DNA from: Proteles cristata cristata | Lineage: Eukaryota; Chordata; Mammalia; Carnivora; Hyaenidae | Direction of reading: 5' to 3' | Assembly: GCA_017311185.1 (NCBI GenBank) | Contig: JAESUZ010002608.1 | Location: forward strand, 62,001-126,000 | Length of the DNA stretch: 64,000 bases | Part shown: positions 11,817-22,619 of the stretch, piece after piece | Position numbering within the stretch: position 1 is the stretch's first letter | Layout: each line of letters starts with the position of its first letter | The notes under the pieces: model-generated | Seen by the model: only the letters and a program-made list of their open reading frames with translations | Told to the model about the DNA's origin: nothing | The model's database searches: none | Made by a program: the position numbers and the translations under genes

Positions 11817-12048
11817 ATAAGTGACTCTCAATCAGGCAGTGGGGGTGGGGGGGCTTTGCCCTCCTGGAAAGAGGGCAGATGTCTGTAGATACTTTTTAAA
11901 TTTAGACTGGGGGAAGGGTGCTACTGGTATTGAGTAGGTAGAGGCCAGGGATGCTGCCAAACATCCTACTATGCGCAAGACAGCCCTCCCCCTAACCAAG
12001 AATTATCCAGCCCCAAATGTCAGTAAGTATCGAAGCTGAGAAACCCTG
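11817..12048 (+). mobile_element. MER20 (hAT-Charlie non-autonomous DNA transposon)
   Basis: Near full length: contains GGGTGCTACTGGTATTGAGT, GCCAGGGATGCTGCCAAACA and AAGAATTATCCAGCCCCAAA, and ends in GAGAAACCCTG. A perfect 8-bp target duplication CTTTACAT (11809-11816 and 12049-12056) is as expected for hAT elements. Confidence 0.9.
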
Positions 12049-12189
12049 CTTTACATCCAACTATCACAAATGTACATATTCATTATTCTACCGATCTCTA
12101 GACACCGGGGATGAAGGGACATAATAAAAATCTAACACAAGATTAAATAGCCAGAATTGTAAAATTTGGCCTTGTTCATGAACAACAGA

Positions 12190-12400
12190 GATAGCTAACA
12201 ACTAATGCTAAGGCAAACTTATTACATATCAGGCACTATTCCAAGCCCTTGACTTCTGAACTTATTTAACACTCCTAATAACCCAATACTGTAAGTACTA
12301 TCATCATCCCCATTCACGGATGAGAAAACTAAGGCTCAAAGGTTAGATGCCCAAGCTCAAACTGCTGCTAGTGCCCAAACATAGACAGCCTGATGTAGAG
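12190..12400 (-). repeat. MIR element
   Basis: Antisense MIR: TTACATATCAGGCACTATTC, CTATCATCATCCCCATTCAC and GATGAGAAAACTAAGGCTCA. Confidence 0.8.
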
Positions 12401-14139
12401 CCCAAGCTTTGACCCATCACCCACTTAGTCCTGGGGGACAGTCACCCTCAGCCAGAACACACACAGTGAGGCAAAACCCTCTGCTTCTCAATGCAGTCTA
12501 CCAAGTGTTAGATCCTGTGAAGTATCAGAGTGTTCGTTACCTTCCTCAGAAATCTGTCCCCCTCCATCTTTCACCCATTAGTTCTAGCTCAGCTGTTTAG
12601 AGTTAATTCAGAATATTGTTTCCATGATTGCCTTTTGAATTCTTGCAAATAGAACCTACATCCTCAATATTGTTAATGTAGTCTGCTTTCCCAGCCTTCA
12701 CCACCCAGCTGAGCCTGTCAGCTAGATGGGCTGCTGGGGGCTCAGCCCCAGGGCCACCACTCCCGGGTAGACAGAGCAGTTCAGGACCTCCAGGGCCAGC
12801 CACACTCAGACCCGAAGCCATCAGATAAGGAGGGTCTACCCTGCCAGTAGTGCAAACGCTAACTACCAACCATGTAAAACCTTTTTAAATATTTTGTCTT
12901 TTCAAAGTTTTGTCTGGGGCAGGGGCTGGAGGGAGATCGGAGTCAGGGTTAGGGTCTAAATCCAAGAGAATGGAAAAGACAGAGTCGTGCATTAGAGGGA
13001 AAGCCCACCTTCTCAAGTGGAAACCAGCAGGGACAGGAGCAGAGACAAAGCTCTAACTCTGAGGGCGATGGTCAGTGATCGTCAGCGGGCAGTTGGGCAC
13101 CTTGCTGTAAGAGCACAGACCTGTTGTCCCTGAGCCCTACCCATGAGGCATGGTCCCAGTGACCCCCGCAGAGGCATTTGCCACAGAGTCCCCCCACTCT
13201 CCCCACTTTACGAGGCTGTGCAGTCTAGCACTGAGGGGCGCAGGGTGGAGATGGCCACAGGAAGAGATGCCTCCCGTTTATCTTCAAAGTGAACAAAAAG
13301 CGGCAGCATGCAAATCCATGTACCCTGAGGCCGCAGCTCACCCACCACACCACTACTCTGACAGTGGGCTCCTTCTCTTCCACACCATCCAGGTCCCAAC
13401 ACCCCTTTCCTCCTCCTCTTTAAAACAATGATGGGAATGGCTTACTTTTTGTTTAACTGGCCTGTCGTGTTACTAGAGGATTGTCCAGAGTAGACAGTAG
13501 AAGGAGGCAGGGCTCAGTAAATTTCCATGCACACCCAACTGCCCTTCACTCCTTCATCCCAGGGTGTTGGAGAGCAGGTGCAGGGAAGGGGGGCTGCCCC
13601 AGGGCCACAGTTCACCAGCCTAAAATATGGATCCCAGCAGAGGAAGGCACTTTCCGAGCCCAGGCTCCGTTCCGAGGCTACTTATCCCTCATTCTTCTCA
13701 TTCTTGACTGCTTGAGCTTCAAAGCTGTGTTCCCAGAAGGGAAGAGGGAAGTTGGAGCCTTCTCAGCATCCTGCTTGCCTCAGACTTTGGGAAGTCACGG
13801 AATATTTATTGAGTAGATTTTCAGCTGGTTCCCCACACTTAAGGTGAGTTCACTGAACTGGCACAGAACATTCTTGGGGTTCCTTTAAATAAAATGCATG
13901 CCCCCATCATTTCTGACACAAGGCTATAGGCTCTGGCCCAGACAGTACTTGGTGATTGAAAGGCCACCCATCCAGAGATGAGGACAGGCAAAGCTTAAAA
14001 AGCTCAGTAGGACTCCTCAAACACTGTTCTCTAAAGAAATCAGACTGACTCTAGAATTAAATCAGGTTGTTAAAAAGTACAAAATTTCACCCAACAGGAG
14101 ATGTGCAGTTAACTCCCAGCATCTACAGCAGATCATGTA

Positions 14140-14310
14140 TAACTCACTCAGTGGACCCCAAACTCAGCTGCACTTTGAAATCTCCTAAGGCCCTGGTCAT
14201 GCCCCCTGCCAGGTAAATTGCAATGTCTAAGGAGGAGCCAGTCATCAAAAACAATTTTTTTTAGAATTTCCAGGTCATTCCAATGTACAACAAAGTTTGG
14301 AAACTGCTGA
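14140..14310 (+). repeat. MER5-like DNA transposon remnant
   Basis: Diverged MER5 text, ending CAAAGTTTGGAAACTGCTGA, the usual terminal inverted repeat area. Confidence 0.5.
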
Positions 14311-15345
14311 GCTAATCAATACATATTTGTTAAGCACCTATTATGTACCCAGCCATCAAGGAGCCTGGCCCTCATAGAGGTCAGTAATAGAGCAAAGATT
14401 ACAGAATTTTAAAGGTGGAACATCATTTGCTATGACAGCCTTCTCATGTTACAGAGAAGGGCACCAGAGCCCTGCGTGAGGAAGTGACATGCCCACCATC
14501 ATTCCATGAGCTAGTGCAGAACTCCTCTGAGAGCAGGAGCCCTCAGCTTCCGGGCCAGTACTCTTCCCTAGCCTGCTAGTCTCCCTCCTCTCCTTCCTGC
14601 CCTACTCTGTCAGATGTAGATGGTTAGGCTTGGGCAGAAAAAGGGCCATCACTCCCCGATTAGCCATCTACAATTACTACACCCTCAAATGACTCTCAAA
14701 CTCAGGGATGTTTGGCTTTCTTCTGTTTTCCAATGGTGCACACATTATCTTTCTGTAATGCTAAGTTCTCCTCAAGCAGGGGAAATGCCACCTTCTTCCC
14801 AGAGCCCCACAATACCCTAGGTAGCTCTGACTGTGCAACCACATATAGACTAGGGGTCAAGATCAGAAGCTCTAGCCTGGCCTTGGCCACCAGTGATCTG
14901 GGTGACCTTTGATGAAATCAATCATCAGCATGGCCTAGAATATTTCTAATATTCCTGGAATACATGTAGGATTTCAGAAGGTCTGGTGGAAATCCCCTAG
15001 TGCCCTGAAACCCCCAATGGCATACTCGGGAGGAGGAGCTCTCTGGTCCCCTCAAAGCTCCCCCTCTCAAAGCAGAAGCCATGTGTCCCTCAAAAGCACC
15101 TGTGTTGGGAGGCCCTTCCCGGCTTTGCATGGGAGATGCCAGATGCCTGCTAGGTGGTGGAGTGAGGAGCTATTTGTTCCAGCTCATGTCCTCCCTCCCA
15201 AGATCTCTTCCACGCTGGAGGGCACCCCCGTCCGCCCGTTCCAACCCATTACCCCCATGGGGAATGGCTCTGCCCTGACCCTAAGGCCTGGTCTTTGCAT
15301 TTTGTGCCCACACTCCAGTGACCCTGTATTCTGTTGACTTTGCAG

Positions 15346-15493
15346 CTGCTACAAGCCATCCCCATCGGTGTCGGCCAGGTATATGGCTGTGATAATCCCT
15401 GGACAGGCGGCGTGTTCCTGGTGGCTCTATTCATCTCGTCGCCACTCATCTGCCTGCATGCAGCCATTGGCTCTATTGTGGGGATGATAGCAG
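15346..15493 (+). CDS. SLC14A2: SLC14A2 exon, [10 protein letters not shown] segment of N-half
   Basis: 148 nt for residues 282-330 plus the first base of Ala331. It encodes [19 protein letters not shown], followed by a helix ending [16 protein letters not shown]. Gln292 (GVGQ) corresponds to the second pore-lining glutamine of the family. 42 of 49 residues match the C-half exon 44959-45106, yet 32 of 148 nucleotides differ, a normal paralog pattern that contrasts with the preceding exon. Acceptor TTTGCAG; donor GCAG/GTAGGA. Confidence 0.97.
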
Positions 15494-16554
15494 GTAGGAC
15501 AGGGTCCCCTCTATGCATGGAGGACCTTGGGATAATTTTCCTGAGGCCATTCCATCCCTACACAGGGCAAATAATCTAGCCTTGTTATTTTCACCAGTGC
15601 TTTTGGACACTGTCAGGGGTAGAGACTTATTTTTCCCTTTCTTGAGTTTCCAAAGGGAGCAGACTGCCACAGCAGGGTATGTGGGGAGGTGCAAGGGGCT
15701 GAAGACATGATTGGCCTGCTACCTGAACCCCTGGGAGCTGAGAGGTGGGAGGAAAAGGAGGGTCACTCAGCGGGCTGGAGAGCAGTGACAGACCAAGGAG
15801 TATAAATGACCCAGCACTTCAAAATTTGGAGTAAACTAGAAGAATACAATTTCTCAAAAACTGTATTCCTATTTGACAAATGTGATTTAATATTTCTACG
15901 TGTAGGCCTATGTATTAACGTGCATTTATATATGTGCATGTGCACAGCAGAGCCAGAAGTTGGAGTCGGGCACATAGGACTAGGATCCTGTTGACTCATT
16001 CCAATATTTTTCAAAAACGTCTGGGAGGCAGAAGTTAAAAAAATCATTTCAAAATAATTTTGAATTTATCAAAAAATTACAAAAATAAAAATGGTGCATG
16101 AAGCATCCATAATTTTTTGCTTGATTCACCTGTTGTTCACATCCTGCCCTTCTATTTCTCTATCTGTATACATCTGTATGTGTACATATATACTTTTCCT
16201 CAACCATTTAAGCAGACCTTTTTCTCTTTAAAAGGTTCTTGCTAAAAATGCAGCTTCTCTGGCCAAATATGTAAGGAATACCTAGAATCCCAGTGCCTTG
16301 ACCTCCCTTCACCCTGAAAGTAGTCACACCTCTGTGTGAAATCTTCAAACCCCAGTTTGGGAAACACTGCTGTTTTCTTGTTGCTGTTTCCTGAAGGCTA
16401 GATGCCATTTCTAGAGGCTCCTTTGCTGGGATGGGGGAGGAGCATAGGGAGGGGATAGCAGGAGTGAGGCCATCCTGAGAGTTGACACCAGCGAAGGGGT
16501 GGCCTTTGTGCTGGGACTCAGAACTGGCCAGAAACATCACACTTTGTCCCACAG
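15494..16554 (+). other. SLC14A2 intron (1.1 kb)
   Basis: AT-rich middle part (15800-16220); no clear repeat or other gene. Confidence 0.75.
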
Positions 16555-16689
16555 CTCTGACGGTGGCCACGCCCTTCGAGACCATCTACATGGGCCTCTG
16601 GAGCTACAACTGTGTCCTCTCCTGCATCGCCATCGGGGGCATGTTCTACGCCCTCACCTGGCAGACACACCTGCTGGCTCTTGTCTGTG
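16555..16689 (+). CDS. SLC14A2: SLC14A2 exon, TWQTHLLA helix of N-half
   Basis: 135 nt for the end of Ala331 through the first base of Ala376. Encodes [18 protein letters not shown], then [20 protein letters not shown]. The TWQTHLLA helix is shared by every UT protein. The donor TCTGTG/GTGGGT is weaker than the others in the gene. Partner exon: 46189-46323, 29 of 44 complete residues identical. Confidence 0.95.
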
Positions 16690-18361
16690 GTGGGTATATG
16701 GGGAAGCTGTCCACCAGGTCACTCTGTGATTCCTTCCCTCCCTACTTGGTTATGTGAAACCCATGGAGAAAATTAATCGGAACTTGGTAGCAGCTCTAGA
16801 AGGACCTGTGGCTTAGGTCCCAACACTGAGGGACTTGAGGTTCCTCTTTTGTAAAATGGAATCACAACCATGCTTACTGTTTTTTACTTACACAGTATTG
16901 TAAATTTCCAAGGAGATCACACACGCATTTCCTCAGGTGCTAGTGGCAGTGTTTCAGGGTAATACTTTTCATCCCACACCCTTTAGAGAGCGCAACAAAG
17001 TGCCACACCCTAAGCTATGCATGGAAGATACAGTGGTGACCACATTGTCATGAAGTCACATCTAGAGAAAGAGCAGTAATCACACAATCATTAAAGCTCT
17101 GATGTCTGAAAAGATTATTTGAAAGATCCAGTGAGACGACATAGCGGGAGCACTGAGGTGTCAGAAAACCAAAACATGGGAGCTCGATTTCCAGGGAGTC
17201 AGTAGCACATTGTCCTAAGGGAAATGGGCTGCAGGCATTCTCACAGCTGCACCCCAGAACCACATACGAACTCAGTCCTCCCAAATCACTACCAGGCATA
17301 GATTGTCAGCCCATCATACAGCCCTGGTACCCAGAAAGTTAATGAATGTAATCTAGAGCATAGCTATTGAGGGCAGAAGCTACGTTCAAACCAGTCTTCC
17401 TGCCCTGGAGTTGCTTATATTCTCCAGAAATAGCAGGACTTTAATAAGCAAAACTGGAGACAAGTAAACGGCAGAATAACATTCCAGAACTTTTTCCCCA
17501 CTCATATGTGGAGACGGTAAGTGACTTCCATGTATGTCTCTTGTATTCCCCTCAGCAGCCAGCAGGGAGACAGTGGGCTTGGTAAATATCTGTCAGGTCA
17601 AAAGTACCAGATGTTTTGAAGCTAAGATTGTAACTCCTTTGGCCTTTGGAGAAGTGACAGATTCCTGTGGCTAGAACGGTCTGGGAAAGATTTGGGGGGA
17701 GGATGGGGTTTATCTCAACACTTCCAGGGTGGGAATTTGGTACATAGAGGTGGGGGGGAGAAGGTGTTCTGGTCAGAGGGACAGAAAGAGCAAAAGTGAA
17801 GGGGCAGAAGAAGCTTCTTATCCAGAGGCACAGGGGTGTGGTTGAGCTCCCCTACCTGTCCTGGGGGCCACAACCTAGAGTGAACCCAAATGCCTAGATC
17901 CTAGGGACAGCTCATGGACCAGTAAGGTCCAGCTCTGGTGAGGTTTGGTGCAGATCCAACAGGCTCTATCATAGCCGCTCAGAATATTGGATGGGAGGGC
18001 CTTGTTGGGGGCTCAGATAGTCTGACCACTCATCCCTAGGACAGATAACAATACACCCATCCCCAAGGTCAGTGTGGACAAGCAAAAGATGCTTACCGAC
18101 CCCTGACTGTATGCAAGGCCACCACGGAAGTGGGGAGGACATAGAAAGCTTTCATCTCTGCCCTCAGAACACACAGTCTGGTGGGAGATTGGCCACACCT
18201 ACATGCAAAGAAAACTACCAAAATAATGTCAGGCTAATATGTCAGATTTCAGGGTGTAGTGAGACATCAAGGCTGATGGAGACAGGATGGGACCCCGTCC
18301 CTTGGGAATAGGTGGGGGCAATCCCTGGGAAGCTGACTCCATGGTCCTTGTTTTTCCACAG
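16690..18361 (+). other. SLC14A2 intron (1.7 kb)
   Basis: A MIR-like trace near 16800-16900 and an L2-like trace near 18070-18200; otherwise nothing recognised. Confidence 0.7.
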
Positions 18362-18411
18362 CCCTGTTCTGTGCATACATGGGAGCAGCCCTCTCCAACA
18401 TAATGTCGGTG
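18362..18411 (+). CDS. SLC14A2: SLC14A2 50-nt micro-exon of N-half
   Basis: Only 50 nt: completes Ala376 and encodes LFCAYMGAALSNIMSV (377-392), part of a membrane helix. Supported by acceptor TTTCCACAG, donor GTG/GTAAGT, correct frame on both sides and a partner exon of the same 50 nt at 47408-47457. Confidence 0.94.
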
Positions 18412-18888
18412 GTAAGTTTGGATTCTCCTAAACATGCCTGTCCCAGGCAGGGTTTTAGGACATTTGCGGTTTGTGGAAGAACCCTGGGGTGCATTCTGGA
18501 AGCTTGTCCCCACACAATGCCTTTGTCAAGGTTTATCCAGGACAAACACCCAGAGAGGGACTGGAAATTGCAATGTATGTGCCTCTGAGGTGTGTTGGAG
18601 GCGGCTGTGTGTGTGCACAAAAGAGTGATGTAACCAGAAGTGGAGAACCTAGATGGACAAATGGAGGTACTTGTGTGTGGCTGGATGTAGGAAGTCATAC
18701 CTAGGCTGAATTTTAACTCCATCGTTAAAAGTGCCCAAAGGTACCAATATCTCAAATTCCTAGACCAAACTACTCTGATATCATGAACCTAAAAACCAAT
18801 GTCGTCAATAGAGAAGGATCCCCATCCTTCTCCCCCAGGGTCCCTGGAACCTAGGACCATTCTCAGATCCCAGTGCTTTTGCTTCCAG
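18412..18888 (+). other. SLC14A2 intron (477 bp)
   Basis: No repeat or regulatory sequence recognised. Confidence 0.75.
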
Positions 18889-19071
18889 GTTGGTGTGCCA
18901 TCAGGCACCTGGGCCTTCTGCCTCTCCACCCTCATCTTCCTGCTCCTGACAACCAACAACCCTGCCATCTATAAGCTCCCACTCAGCAGAGTCACCTACC
19001 CAGAGGCCAACCGCATCTACTACCTGACGGTGAAGAACAGTGAAGAAGAGAAGTCCCCCAGCGGTGACTAG
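18889..19071 (+). CDS. SLC14A2: SLC14A2 exon, end of N-half; UT-A3 stop if unspliced
   Basis: Encodes residues 393-450, beginning [13 protein letters not shown], then a helix, [18 protein letters not shown] and the tail EEEKSPS. In UT-A1 the exon ends at 19063 (AGCG/GTGACT) and splices to 35679. If this donor is not used, translation reads Gly-Asp and stops at TAG 19069-19071, giving a 452-residue protein that fits UT-A3. The second family signature, LPxxTxPF in UT-B and the C-half, is VPSGTWAF here; the threonine (Thr399) is kept. The last 88 nt of the helix region differ from the C-half exon at four positions. Confidence 0.95.
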   Translation, partial: VGVPSGTWAFCLSTLIFLLLTTNNPAIYKLPLSRVTYPEANRIYYLTVKNSEEEKSPSGD

Positions 19072-19700
19072 CCCACTTCCAGGCAGAAATACTCTTTGCC
19101 TGGACCCAGTGTCTGCTCCCTATGGTCTCAACTCTGGGTCAATCAGCTGCAGCACTCACCTTCTGTGCCTCTCCTTGCACCTGTATAACCAAACACACCT
19201 GTACCTCCCTTACCCTGATGGCTGATTTTTCTCTTTCTGTGCATATCACCATAACTATTCACGTGCAACATTAGAGAATGTTGGTATGAGCTTGCTGGAG
19301 TTAGAAGTAAGGCATGTGCTTTAAATGTCATTGTCTTAAAAACGTTTCTATTTAGTCTTTTGGGAAGATGATTACAAGATGATCTTCTTGGCATGTTTAA
19401 CTAAATAATAGATGCTGTAAAATCAAAGTTTCTGAGTGGTTCCTAGTCAAACATAGACACAGAGTGGGTGGAAATTCAGGAGTATGTTGAAGATGCCTTA
19501 GTGCACTGAGCTAGTGGTTGATGGGCACATGCTGCCTTACAAAACAAAAAGGAACTTAGCACTAATAGAAAGTTAAAGTCAAAACAGAAACAATTAGGGA
19601 ACTAGGAGTGTCTAAATAAGACATCTCAAACATTCATTGGTCAGAGGAAAGGGCTATTATTAATAGCAGGAAGCAATTAATAAAGATTAGAATCCATATG
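19072..19700 (+). other. probable UT-A3 3' UTR
   Basis: Sequence downstream of the UT-A3 stop; the first plausible poly-A signal, AATAAA, is at 19679-19684. The extent is inferred, since nothing in the DNA marks the cleavage site securely. Confidence 0.45.
19679..19684 (+). terminator. candidate poly-A signal for UT-A3
   Basis: Canonical AATAAA about 610 nt after the UT-A3 stop, in AT-rich sequence. Confidence 0.4.
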
Positions 19701-19992
19701 TGAGTTTTATTATGAATGATAAAATTATGAAGGATAAGCATTTCTCACTATAAGTCAAACCAACAACTTTGAGTAGAGATCCCAACTGAGAAAAATATCT
19801 GAGCTCAATGTGTGAAAATCTGGGGAAGTTTATTTCATTTTCCTATTTGCTTGTGGGTGTTGAAAGCTTTATCAAGTCTGTGATACTTAAAACAAATGGT
19901 TAGCCTGAGTGGGACCAACAGTGATCTATGAATTTCATAATTTGACTTCCCAGTTACAGTCATTAGCTTATACTCAGTCTTTATACGTAGAT

Positions 19993-20207
19993 CAGGGCTC
20001 AGCAAACTTTTTTTGGAAAGGGTCAAATAGTAAATATTTTTTATTCTGGAGGCCTTATCATGTCTATAGCAAAGATTCACCTGTGTCATCATAGCCTGAA
20101 ACAGACTTGGACAGTATATAAATGAATGAGCATGGTTGTATTCCAAGAAGATGTTATTAAACAAACAAACTAGTTTTGGCCCAAAAGTCGAGCTTAACCA
20201 GTGCCTG
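19993..20207 (+). mobile_element. hAT-type non-autonomous DNA transposon
   Basis: Starts CAGGGCTCAGCAAACTTTTT, has GTCAAATAGTAAATATTTTT and ends CCAGTGCCTG, the familiar layout of a mammalian Charlie-type MITE. Flanking 8-mers ACGTAGAT and ACATGGAT match at six of eight positions, as an old 8-bp duplication would. Confidence 0.75.
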
Positions 20208-20899
20208 ACATGGATATTCACCATAATAATGGTTAGGAGCTAGTGGGCAGCAGACCCACAGGACACCACCAAGTTCTTTACAACAGACAGCCACATAGCC
20301 ATTTATATGCTGGGTGATACTAGAAGGTTTTTAGGAAAGTGAGATTAGAATGACCAGTATCTGGAAGATCTGAGGCTCTTTGATAGACCCCAGGCATTAG
20401 GGGCTACAGTTTTAAACCAGGCCCTTCCACGGAAATGTCTGGGAGCCACCCCTAAGCTTCCCCCTCCTCCATTGCTTCACTCTGCTCCCACCTTTGCCAA
20501 CAGGCATACCACCATGAGAGGGGGGAAAAAAAATCTGACCTTTGGTGCAGGAATTTCTATCAGAAATAGCATGGAGGTTCCTAGAATCCCAAGCTTGGAA
20601 GAGGGTAGTATAAGGGCCGGGGGTTCCTGCCATTTTGGGATGCATGAGGCCAGGGTTTCAGTTCCCTGCCAGGCTTCCAGGCAGGGCTCAATTACCCAAA
20701 AGGAAGGGGAAACCCACCCCAAAAATATTCTAACAGGAGATAACAGGAACAGATGACCTGTTCATTCATTATGGACAATTGCACCTAGAAACCTACTTTC
20801 CTTTCCTTTAAGCCCAGGAGACTCCCCACCCCCAAGAACTGGATCTAATGGGAGCTGTGTCTTAACTATGCTTTGTATTGGATTTCCAGGACAGGAAAT

Positions 20900-20943
20900 A
20901 TATATATATATAATACTTCCAGTGTTTTGGATATATATATAAA
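20900..20943. repeat. TA-rich microsatellite pair
   Basis: Two short (AT)n tracts separated by about 20 bp of unique sequence. Confidence 0.8.
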
Positions 20944-22120
20944 AATACTTTTAGTTTTCTTGGACAAGAGTATCTCTTCTTGTCCCTTCCTTTCCCACCC
21001 CATGTCTCTGTCATTAACAAGGTCAGTTTGGGTCACAAATATTGGGGTTTTTTTTCCTCCCAAGTTCCCACTTTTACCCCTGTAGAAATTAAATGTTAAC
21101 TGCATTACCAGCTGCTAAACTCAGTGAAAAAACATGGATAAAAGCTAAGTGATTCAGGAAAAGGAAAAAGTATAACAAGCAAAAACCAGAGGGCCTCAGA
21201 AATTCTATAATACACTATGATCAGGATGGCCAGATATGTATGTACAAATAGGAAAACATCTACTAATTTGAAATAAGAAAGAACTGTCTAGACAAAGTAT
21301 TGTGAATCACTGAATTCTTGCCAAGAGATGTCCAGGAGTGATGAAGTGTCCTCAAAACAACATCTTTTGGGGTTAAGAGGCAGAAAATCAATGGTATTTC
21401 CCAAAAACGTGGTCAAACAGGCTCCTACCAGAGCAGAACAAATCTTATTAAGCCAGTCTGGCAGGCAGATGCTGGGTCTCTCTCATGAGCATGGAGAAGG
21501 GTGGAGCAGAAATGAAAATTCCCCCACCCCTCTCAGAAAAGTCAGCCCCATGCAGGTCACCCTGCCCATGGGCCTAAACAGATGCCCAGATGTCTTCTGA
21601 AGTAGCCCAAATAGTAGTAGAGAGTTTGAAGAATTCCCTGCAGTGACCTTGTCCTGACTTCACCAGTGCCTTCCCATCCCACTGACCCCCTGGTTGAGTA
21701 GGGGCAGGAGCCTTAACAGCAGAGACACTACCACCAACATGAGGTTGCACAGGAGTGAGCCACCAGGAGAGAAGGAGAAGAGATTTGGGGTCCACATACC
21801 AGCTGCTTTGCTGCTATCACCCTAAACTCCAGGCAGCAGCTCTTGAGTGCACAAATGGTAGTTGGACATATATATGGCTGAACATAAACAGGCATGAAGT
21901 AGGAATAATGTTGGGCAGCAAGAGGCAGTAGAGAAGGCGCTGTCCTGACGTGTTCCAATCATATTCCCCTCTCTCTCTCTCTCCACTATCCCCTCCTCAG
22001 ATCTTCTCATCTCCTCCCTCTGATCTCATCATCCCCCCTCCACCCCTGCTTTTCCATCTCCTCTACTCCTCCATGGAAGAGTTCCACTGTCAGCCATGAA
22101 ACAGTGTTATTCTACTCTAT

Positions 22121-22319
22121 TTTTTTTTTTTTTGAGAGTCAGAGAGACAGCGTGAGCAGGGGAGGGTCAGAGAGAGAGGGAGATACAGACTCTGAAACAG
22201 GCTCCAGGCTCTGAGCTAGCTGTCAGCACAGACCTCCATGCGGGGCTTGAACCCACAATGTGAGATCATGACCTAAGCCGAAGTCGGACGCTTTACCGAC
22301 TGAACCACCCACGTGCCCC
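22121..22319 (-). mobile_element. tRNA-Lys-derived SINE (left of a pair)
   Basis: Inverted SINE: T-run at left, B-box complement GGGGCTTGAACCC, and a right end GCCCCA that is the complement of the head. It has the GAGCTAGCTGTCAGCACAGA spacer type. The flanks CTACTCTATTTTT and CCACTGTATTTTT look like its target duplication. Confidence 0.92.
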
Positions 22320-22330
22320 ATCCACTGTAT

Positions 22331-22547
22331 TTTTTTTTTAATATTTTTATTATTTATTTCTAGGAGAGAGAGAGACAGCTTGAGCAGGGAAGGGTCAGAG
22401 AGAGAAGGAGTCACAGACTGAAACAGGCTCCAGGCTCTGAGCTGGCAGTCAGCACAGAGCCCGACGCGGGGCTCGAACCCACAAATCACAAGATCATGAC
22501 CTGAGCGAAAGTCGGACGCTTAACCGACTAAGCCACCCGGGCGCCCC
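22331..22547 (-). mobile_element. tRNA-Lys-derived SINE (right of a pair)
   Basis: Inverted SINE with the complement of the CTAGAAATAAAT tail and the GAGCTGGCAGTCAGCACAGA spacer. Flanked by ATCCACTGTATTTTT and ATCCACTATATTTTT, so it entered the target copy made by its left neighbour. Confidence 0.93.
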
Positions 22548-22619
22548 ATATCCACTATATTTTTAAATGATCAATCTCAGCTCATCTTTCAGTCCCATTT
22601 ATGATAACTGACATAGTCA

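Larger units (their letters stand above)
11338..15345 (+). other. SLC14A2 intron (4.0 kb)
   Basis: Carries an L2 end (about 11490-11740), a MER20 (11817-12048), a MIR (about 12190-12400) and a MER5-like remnant (about 14140-14310). No recognised content in 12600-14100 or 14600-15340. Confidence 0.75.

Noticed and set aside
18267..18755. 162-codon minus-strand ORF
   Set aside because: It is antisense to the 50-nt micro-exon and introns, with no recognisable protein.
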